Shown: positions 56,474 through 64,000 of the stretch, in pieces
Numbering within the stretch: position 1 is the stretch's first letter
How the letters are laid out: each line of letters opens with the position of its first letter
Source: Rhodospirillum sp.
GTDB lineage: Bacteria > Pseudomonadota > Alphaproteobacteria > Rhodospirillales > Rhodospirillaceae
Reading direction: 5' to 3'
DNA length: 64,000 bases
NCBI GenBank assembly: GCA_021741145.1
Contig: JAIOYK010000021.1
Span: 17,295 to 81,294 of the forward strand
Notes under the pieces: generated by a model
Databases searched by the model: none
The model's input: only the letters and a program-made list of their open reading frames with translations
Told to the model about the DNA's origin: nothing
Made by a program: the position numbers and the translations under genes

Positions 56474-56659
56474 CTACCGGCGGGAGCGGGCGGCGGGCCG
56501 CTTGGTGGAGGAGAGTGCGGACCGCCGAGCGGCGGAGGCAACCGTCCCGCCCCTGGCCCGACGCCGTTTCTCGGTTTTGCGTGCCCCCACGTTCACCACG
56601 ATGATCAAGAACACAATGATGATGCTATAGGCAATCGACCGCGCGGTATCCAAATCCAT
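56474..56659 (-). CDS. Small membrane protein with a basic tail
   Basis: 61 residues. One membrane helix (ARSIAYSIIIVFLIIVVNVG, about 6-25) followed by a strongly basic Arg/Lys/Ser tail (KTEKRRRARGG and onwards). AAGGGG lies 6-8 bases before the ATG at 56659. Upstream of tal on the same strand, about 260 bases away. Not recognised; might be a single-pass anchor. It could also be spurious. Confidence 0.5.
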   Translation of the reverse strand: MDLDTARSIAYSIIIVFLIIVVNVGARKTEKRRRARGGTVASAARRSALSSTKRPAARSRR

Positions 56660-56820
56660 GGACTGCCCCTTCTCTCTCTTTCCGAATTGTTGTTTTGCCA
56701 CAACAATGTGCTGGAGGACAGACCTCGAAGCCAAAAAGTGGGATCCGTCATTCTTTCAGGGGGACAAAGTGGTCGGATCGTCCTACAAAGCGGTCGGATC
56801 ATCCTATACGATTGGGCGGC

Positions 56821-57966
56821 ATGGACTGGATCGTCCCAAATGTCCTGACGTGTTCGCGTCGCAAGCGCCGCCCCACGGAGCATCTTCCCTTGCCCTTCAA
56901 GATCACGCCCCACCTGTTGCTTACCCTCTTGATCGGATCCCTAGGCGGGATGGTGCTTTCCTGGCTCCACCTACCGCTCGCCTGGATGATGGGCTCCATG
57001 CTGTTCACCACCATCGCGGCGCTCTCGGGTGTGCGCTTGGAGGCGCCGCGCCAAATGCGTTTGGCCGTCATCCCCATTCTGGGAGTGCTGCTCGGCGCCG
57101 CCTTCAGCCCCCAGACCCTGTCGCGCATGCATGAATGGGGCTGGACCATGGCTGGGCTCTTCGTCTTTGGCGCGGTGGTCACGGGAACCGTCTCGCTCAT
57201 CCTGAACAAGCTCTTCCATTATGATGGACGCACCGCCTTCCTTTCCGCCGCGCCTGGCGGCATCAACGATCTGATCCTGCTGGCCCAACAATACAACGCC
57301 AACGACCGGGCGGTCTCGTTGATGCACGCCATCCGCATCCTGGTGGCGGTGATGACCATCCCCCTCTATTTCCGCTTCGTCTATGGAATTACCACGTCGG
57401 GCGGCGGACCGGGCTATACGCCCCTGGATGCCCTATCGCCCACCGATGCCCTGATGCTGGCGGCCTGTGCCCTACTGGGCTATTGGCTGGGCAAGGTCCT
57501 GAAGCTACCGGCCTACGCCATATTCGGCCCGATGATCCTCTCCGCTGCCCTGCATTTTGGTGGTTTCACCGCGGCCAAACCGCCCACAATGCTCATTCAG
57601 GCCGCCCAAGTCATTGTCGGCGCCACCATCGGCTGCCGCTTCCTGGGTGTGTCCATCTCGGTCATGTTCCGGGATATGCTGGTGGCCGCCGGATCCGGCC
57701 TGGCCATGGTCGGCCTCGCCGTGGGCTTCGCCGCTGTCCTTTCCCCCCTCACCGGTTTCGGCGTGGGTGAAATCGTGTTGGCCTTCTCCCCCGGCGGTCT
57801 CATGGAAATGGGTCTGATCAGCATCGCCATGGGCTTCGACCCGGCCTTCGTCTCCGCCCACCACCTGGCGCGCATCGTCATGGTGATCGTCTTCGCGCCC
57901 CTGGTCTTCAAGCTGATCGTCCTGAAGCGAAGTGGCGACAAGGACGCCGACGATCAGACGCGATAG
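56821..57966 (+). CDS. AbrB-family integral membrane protein
   Basis: 381 residues from the ATG at 56821. Around ten hydrophobic segments with the duplicated 'AbrB' membrane motif (LPLAWMMGSMLFTTIAALSG and LPAYAIFGPMILSAALHFGG). AAPGGINDLILLA and SPGGLMEMGLI are hallmark blocks of the two halves. Despite the name it is not a DNA-binding protein; relatives were once mis-annotated as ammonia monooxygenase. Function unknown, perhaps transport. A TTG near 56890 with GGAG upstream is an alternative start. Upstream, a 20-21-bp direct repeat (56766-56808) is seen. Confidence 0.85.
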   Translation: MDWIVPNVLTCSRRKRRPTEHLPLPFKITPHLLLTLLIGSLGGMVLSWLHLPLAWMMGSMLFTTIAALSGVRLEAPRQMRLAVIPILGVLLGAAFSPQTLSRMHEWGWTMAGLFVFGAVVTGTVSLILNKLFHYDGRTAFLSAAPGGINDLILLAQQYNANDRAVSLMHAIRILVAVMTIPLYFRFVYGITTSGGGPGYTPLDALSPTDALMLAACALLGYWLGKVLKLPAYAIFGPMILSAALHFGGFTAAKPPTMLIQAAQVIVGATIGCRFLGVSISVMFRDMLVAAGSGLAMVGLAVGFAAVLSPLTGFGVGEIVLAFSPGGLMEMGLISIAMGFDPAFVSAHHLARIVMVIVFAPLVFKLIVLKRSGDKDADDQTR

Positions 57967-58574
57967 CATATCCAGGCGAAATAGGTGTCCTCTCTCATGC
58001 TCGCCCCCACCTGAATGTTCGACTGGAAGCGGACGGCCAATCCCGCCCTCGCGAGCAACTGTTCCCACATGGCTTTTCCGAAAACACTGAAGTGGTTTTG
58101 GTTGTTCTCATGGGAAAAAGCCGTGTCCGGCGCCGGAACTTCCATGTAGAACAGACCGCCAGAGCGGAGCACCCGGGCGCATTCCATCAGCACGACAAAG
58201 GGCGCGATGGTGTGTTCAATGGCGTGCCGACACCACACAAGGTCGAAGGAATCCTCTTCGAAATCCAGGAACGTGATGTCGCTTTCCACCACCGTGAGGC
58301 CCTTTGAGCGGCAGACCTCCACATCGCTTCCCAGGGTCACGCCAATCGGCTCCATCCCCATGTCCGCGAAATAGCCAAGCACGGTCCCATCACCGCACCC
58401 CACATCCAGCACCCTCCGCCCCCCTTCGGAACCGAGCATTCCGACAAGTTTTCGCGCCATATTCGCCATATGCTCGACGGTGGCGGAGGTCGTCTTTTCC
58501 GGATAGACGGATTGCGCGACCAGCCCCATGATCCGCTCGAACCGCGCGAACCGGCTCTCCAAGTCGGCCATCAT
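57954..58574 (-). CDS. SAM-dependent methyltransferase (class I)
   Basis: 206 residues. SAM motif VLDVGCGDGTVLGYF, then ESDITFLDFEEDSFDLVWCRHAIEHT and LRSGGLFYMEVPAPD. Acceptor unknown; it resembles methyltransferases of sugar or lipid modification. Two adjacent ATGs (58574, 58571) follow AAAGGGATGGA. Its 3' end overlaps the AbrB gene by 13 bases tail to tail. Confidence 0.85.
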   Translation of the reverse strand: MMADLESRFARFERIMGLVAQSVYPEKTTSATVEHMANMARKLVGMLGSEGGRRVLDVGCGDGTVLGYFADMGMEPIGVTLGSDVEVCRSKGLTVVESDITFLDFEEDSFDLVWCRHAIEHTIAPFVVLMECARVLRSGGLFYMEVPAPDTAFSHENNQNHFSVFGKAMWEQLLARAGLAVRFQSNIQVGASMREDTYFAWICYRV

Positions 58575-58638
58575 TCCATCCCTTTCAAACCACGGTGTTT
58601 TCCCCTCGCCGGAGTCTACCCAAGGGAGGGCGGTCCGG

Positions 58639-59562
58639 CTATGGGGAAACAGGCCCAATCCTCTGGGAAACACTCCGCCGTCCGGATAGGGCGAGCAGGG
58701 TTCCGCCCAGAACGATCAAGCCCCCGCCGACCCAAGTTCCGGCCTTTGGAACCTCGGCGAAGGCCAGCCAGCCAAGGGCGGCCGCGAAGACCAACCAGGA
58801 ATAGCCGATCGGTCCGAGGATCGAGACCTCGGTCATCGCGAATCCACGGATGTTGCAATACTGGGCGAAGATGGCGAGCGGACCCAGACAGAGGAACAGG
58901 ATCACCACCGTCCAATCTGGCGTGACCCAAACCCAAGCGGCAAGGGGCGCCAGGATAACCACGCCAAACAGGTTCACATGGAAGAGAATGGCCAAACGGT
59001 GCTCCGTGCCCCGCGCCAGGATCCGGATCATGATATTCTCACCCGCGACAAGCAGGGCCCCGGCCAGGGGCAAAAGGACCGCGATGTTTTCCGGACTTGC
59101 GTCGAAGAGGTTTGAGAGATCACCACCCGAGGACACGGCGATGACACCGCCCACCAGAGAAATCGCCACGCCGATCCAACGAACCCAGTTCACCCGCTCG
59201 CCCAGAAGCAGAATCCCCAGCAGCACCGTGACGACTCCCTCCAGGAGCCCCACCGCCGAGGCATGGGCCAGGGGAAGCATCGCCGAGCCCTGGATGAAGC
59301 AGGACCCGCCCAGCCCCCCCATGAGTGCCCGGGCCAGATGGGGCCAGGGCCGTGGCGAGATCAGCGCACCGGGTCCGTCCCGGCCCAGCAACCCCACCAA
59401 AGCCACGGTCGCCAATCCCGAGACATAGCGCAGAAAAACAATCTGAAAGCCATGCACGACCCCATCGGCGAACCGGCCAGAGGCAAAGACGACCGTGAAC
59501 AGCGCCGTGGCCAGCAGGGTCCAAAGGATCCCCCCCAACCGATTTCCGTCCCGCCCTTCCAT
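58639..59562 (-). CDS. EamA/DMT-superfamily transporter
   Basis: 307 residues, ten membrane helices in two EamA repeats (the first FIQGSAMLPLAHASAVGLLE to LLGERVNWVRWIGVAISL; the second GPIGYSWLVFAAALGWLAF). Likely exports a metabolite or amino acid. GGAGCGGGTG precedes the ATG at 59562. A T-tailed hairpin lies within its leader just upstream. Divergent from the thiC riboswitch. Confidence 0.9.
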   Translation of the reverse strand: MEGRDGNRLGGILWTLLATALFTVVFASGRFADGVVHGFQIVFLRYVSGLATVALVGLLGRDGPGALISPRPWPHLARALMGGLGGSCFIQGSAMLPLAHASAVGLLEGVVTVLLGILLLGERVNWVRWIGVAISLVGGVIAVSSGGDLSNLFDASPENIAVLLPLAGALLVAGENIMIRILARGTEHRLAILFHVNLFGVVILAPLAAWVWVTPDWTVVILFLCLGPLAIFAQYCNIRGFAMTEVSILGPIGYSWLVFAAALGWLAFAEVPKAGTWVGGGLIVLGGTLLALSGRRSVSQRIGPVSP

Positions 59563-59577
59563 CACCCGCTCCCAAAC

Positions 59578-59607
59578 AAAAAAGGCGCGTCCAGGGACAG
59601 GCGCGCC
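59578..59607 (-). terminator. Hairpin with T tail in the DMT transporter leader
   Basis: On the minus strand AGGCGCG (59607-59601) pairs with CGCGCCT (59588-59582), 12-base loop, followed by five T. It lies only about 15 bases before the SD, so it may act as an attenuator. No upstream minus-strand gene is present. Confidence 0.6.
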
Positions 59608-59723
59608 TCGTGGATTGAACATTATGCGATTTTGTTGGCATTTCAAGGGTCCTGATATGACAAATCACCTGACAATTTCCCGTTTACAGATCACCCCGGC
59701 TTTCCCTATCCTAGCCGGACCTG

Positions 59724-61801
<2,078 letters not shown>

Positions 61802-61805
61802 CCCC

Positions 61806-61836
61806 GATATGGAGAGGGGATCCCCCTCTCCATATC
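61806..61836. terminator. Hairpin after thiC
   Basis: Perfect 14-bp inverted repeat (GATATGGAGAGGGG / CCCCTCTCCATATC) with a 3-base loop, five bases after the thiC stop and before the convergent tonB gene. Confidence 0.8.
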
Positions 61837-61872
61837 CCCCTCGGCGGCTCTCCATCGGAACATCGGGTTCCC

Positions 61873-62718
61873 CTATCGGCGCATCTCGAAGACGACTCGG
61901 ATCGCCCCTTCCCAGGGTTCGCCGGTTGGGGGGGGCGGAAACCGAGAGATCCTCCTGAAAAGATCCACCGCCTCTTCATTGATAGCCTCGGAGCCGGCTG
62001 GCTCCAGCAGTTTCGCCCACATGACCTTGCCCGTGGCATCCAAACGAAACAGAACCAAGGGCCGTCCTTCCCGACCGCGCCTCTGGGCGGAACTTGGGTA
62101 CCTCAGCTCCTGTTTGATCAGGGCTCCCAGGTGAGTCTCCCAACTCACCATCCGCTGTTTGTTTGGTTGGACTTGCTTTCCAAGAGCTTGAGTCGCCACG
62201 GTCTCGGATTCGGGTGCCTCGATGGAGGGCGCGCTCTTGGGCTTCGGCTTGTCCACGGCCTTTTGAACCGAGGGTCTTTCCTTTGGTACCGTCGCTTTGG
62301 ACTTGACCTTTGGCGGTGGCGGAGGTAGCTCCGGTTTCGGCTCGGGCAGGGGCACTTCTGGGACCACCTCGGGCGGCGGTTCGGGATTTGGCTCCGCTTC
62401 TGGCGACGGCTCCGGTTCCAGCGGCGGATCTTCCTCCTTGACCTCTTCCGGCGGAGACTCCTCCGGCACGACCTCCTCCGGAGGGTCCTCGACCGGGGCA
62501 CTCTCTTCCACCGCGGGCTCCTGATTGGCCACTTGGGGAGAAGTCATTAGAAGCGACATGTCGATAACCATGACTTCACCAGCGGGTTCGGCGGGAAACG
62601 AGGCTGAAACCAGATAAAAAGGCGCCACGATGCCGCCATGCAGCACCAAAGCGGCGGCGAGGCCGACACCCCAGCGCCAAGCCTTGGCGCCGCCCGTCTC
62701 TTCCAAGGGGGTCATCAT
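61873..62718 (-). CDS. tonB: TonB energy transducer
   Basis: 281 residues. One N-terminal anchor helix (WGVGLAAALVLHGGIVAPFYL), a long Pro/Glu then Pro/Lys periplasmic spacer (about 60-170) and a C-terminal TonB domain (ELRYPSSAQRRGREGRPLVL, GSEAINEEAVDLFRR). Couples the proton-motive force to outer-membrane receptors. ATG overlaps the exbD stop. The Glu-rich followed by Lys-rich halves of the spacer are typical. Confidence 0.92.
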   Translation of the reverse strand: MMTPLEETGGAKAWRWGVGLAAALVLHGGIVAPFYLVSASFPAEPAGEVMVIDMSLLMTSPQVANQEPAVEESAPVEDPPEEVVPEESPPEEVKEEDPPLEPEPSPEAEPNPEPPPEVVPEVPLPEPKPELPPPPPKVKSKATVPKERPSVQKAVDKPKPKSAPSIEAPESETVATQALGKQVQPNKQRMVSWETHLGALIKQELRYPSSAQRRGREGRPLVLFRLDATGKVMWAKLLEPAGSEAINEEAVDLFRRISRFPPPPTGEPWEGAIRVVFEMRR

Positions 62719-63143
62719 TGAGGTGGCGCCAGGGTTTCCAGACCCATCAGGGCCACTTTCAGGTATCCGGCGGCGCGCAACAGGTTCATCACCTCCATCA
62801 GAGCACCATAGTCAACGGAGCTATCGGCTCGCAGATAGATCACCCGTTGTTTATCCCCCTCCGTCCGCGCCACCAAGGCTTCCCCCAGGGCGTCCCGGGC
62901 CACGGCTTCGTTGCCCAGGGACAGGGTCAAATCCTCCTGGACCGTCAAATAAAGGGGTTCCTCCTGGCGCGGCTTGGGCTCCGCGGTGGAGGCCGGAAGG
63001 TTCACCGGCACATCCACCGTGGCCAAGGGCGCGGCCACCATGAAAATAATCAGCAGGACCAACATCACATCAATGAAAGGTGTGACATTGATCTCATGGG
63101 ATTCATGAAGGTCGTCGCCTCCGTCGTCCAACCGTCCGGCCAT
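62715..63143 (-). CDS. exbD: ExbD biopolymer transport protein
   Basis: 142 residues. Single membrane helix containing the proton-channel Asp (INVTPFIDVMLVLLIIFMV), and a periplasmic domain with VYLRAD-like IYLRADSSVDYGALMEVMN. Works with ExbB and TonB. Lies 9 bases after exbB and overlaps tonB (ATGA). Confidence 0.95.
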   Translation of the reverse strand: MAGRLDDGGDDLHESHEINVTPFIDVMLVLLIIFMVAAPLATVDVPVNLPASTAEPKPRQEEPLYLTVQEDLTLSLGNEAVARDALGEALVARTEGDKQRVIYLRADSSVDYGALMEVMNLLRAAGYLKVALMGLETLAPPQ

Positions 63144-63152
63144 GCCCCCCTC

Positions 63153-64000
63153 CTATTCCGCCACGTCGGCGCAACCAACGGCCAAACGCCCGAATTCGGC
63201 GTCACGCCCGACTTTGCGCTCCACATCCGCCCCCAGGTCCGACAAACCGGCGCGGTACCCGCCGATGGCGCGGGCAAACAGGTTGTAGAGCACCACCGCG
63301 GGAATCGCCGCCACCAGACCGATGGCCGTGGCGAGCAGAGCCTCGGCGATGCCCGGAGCCACCACCGCCAAATTCGTGGTCTGGGATTTGGAAATGCCAA
63401 TGAAGGCGTTCATGATTCCCCAAACCGTTCCGAACAAGCCGATGAAGGGCGCCGTGGATCCGATGATGGCCAGAACCCCCGTTCCCCTGTTCATGCGTCG
63501 AACCAGGGCCGCCTCCACGCGGGACAGGCGGGAGGATACCCGCTCGACCAATCCCTTGGACTGTCGGTGGATCCGCCCCCGAGACATCCGGCTCTCGGCC
63601 ATGGCCTCCCGCACCAACACAGCTTCCGGAGCCCGAGAGGCGCGCAAAAGCAGCAAGGCCTCCCCGAGCGTTTCCGACCGGTTCAAGGCCAAGGCCATGC
63701 GCCGCAACCGACGCCCGCCCGCCATGACCTCGATCGCCTTGGTCACCCCCACGGTCCAGGTGAGCAGGGAGGCCACGATCAGCCCCAACAACACGCCCTT
63801 CACCACGTAATCCGCAGCCAGGAACATACCCAACGGAGACAGATCGTGGGGCAAGGTTTCGTTCGCGGCTCCGGCCGTGAGCTGACCGTCCAAAGCCTCG
63901 TCCACGATTGGCCCTTCCACGGGGGGGGCGTCTTGCGCACTGTCCTTAGTGGCCTCTTCAGAAGGGACTGGGGAAACCGCGCTCCCCTCGGGGAGCGCGG
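63153..64000 (-). CDS. exbB: ExbB biopolymer transport protein, 5' end beyond the window
   Basis: The frame is open to the right edge (282 codons visible). A Pro/Glu-rich, probably periplasmic N-terminal stretch precedes three membrane helices (GVLLGLIVASLLTWTVGV; VLAIIGSTAPFIGLFGTVWG; ALLATAIGLVAAIPAVVLYN). The ExbB signature GLFGTVWGIMNAF is intact. The long N-terminal part suggests the alphaproteobacterial form with a signal peptide, so a GTG at 63920 is not the true start. Proton channel for TonB. Confidence 0.93.
   Translation of the reverse strand, partial: ALPEGSAVSPVPSEEATKDSAQDAPPVEGPIVDEALDGQLTAGAANETLPHDLSPLGMFLAADYVVKGVLLGLIVASLLTWTVGVTKAIEVMAGGRRLRRMALALNRSETLGEALLLLRASRAPEAVLVREAMAESRMSRGRIHRQSKGLVERVSSRLSRVEAALVRRMNRGTGVLAIIGSTAPFIGLFGTVWGIMNAFIGISKSQTTNLAVVAPGIAEALLATAIGLVAAIPAVVLYNLFARAIGGYRAGLSDLGADVERKVGRDAEFGRLAVGCADVAE

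Overview
The window looks like a chromosomal segment of a GC-rich alphaproteobacterium, most likely a Rhodospirillales/Rhodospirillaceae-type organism. This is inferred from the pdhA-pdhB-pdhC-lpd-lipA-coq10 order with ftsB beyond pdhA, the lipoyl domain fused to the E1 beta subunit, an MmgR/alpha-r8-like small RNA, the cysG-DUF2849-cysI-DUF934-cysH sulfate operon and an NAGGN osmolyte cassette. No rRNA, tRNA, CRISPR, prophage or insertion sequence was recognised. Nothing was searched against a database; family names come from recognising motifs, length and gene order.

Layout. 1-3.1 kb: the tail of an AAA/DUF4143 ATPase and an orphan lanthanide-type PQQ methanol dehydrogenase (XoxF). 3.1-9.9 kb, minus strand: pyruvate dehydrogenase E1 alpha, E1 beta, E2 and E3, lipoyl synthase and a Coq10/RatA protein. 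10.2-13.8 kb: a TetR plus rifampin-phosphotransferase-like dikinase pair sits between pdhA and ftsB. 14-17.4 kb: a CorA-type transporter and a multi-PAS histidine kinase.

17.7-22.8 kb is the most interesting unit. A guanidine-I (ykkC) riboswitch with a sigma-54-like promoter just upstream precedes a guanidine-type ABC importer, a guanidine hydrolase of the arginase fold and a histidine-rich small protein that may supply nickel. Together they read as a self-contained, ligand-controlled guanidine nitrogen-scavenging system.

22.8-34 kb: a YciA thioesterase; a GlnHPQ-like importer operon with an autoproteolytic C45 acyltransferase and an RpiR regulator; a MenD-like ThDP enzyme with altered substrate residues; an orphan TRAP binding protein next to a chemoreceptor; and a cupin lipoprotein. 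34-38.9 kb: assimilatory sulfate reduction and siroheme synthesis. 39-43 kb: a TetR regulator, the sRNA, a bacteriohemerythrin, a response regulator and a REC-PAS-GGDEF protein.

43.6-50.5 kb: N-acetylglutaminylglutamine amide (NAGGN) osmoprotectant genes, interrupted by a divergent pyridoxal-reductase-like AKR and LysR pair. 50.5-55.5 kb: a tandem glycine riboswitch with serine deaminase, an arylamine N-acetyltransferase and ergothioneine genes egtBD. 55.5-64 kb: a transaldolase, small membrane and transport genes, a methyltransferase, a TPP riboswitch with thiC, and a TonB-ExbD-ExbB operon that runs off the right edge.
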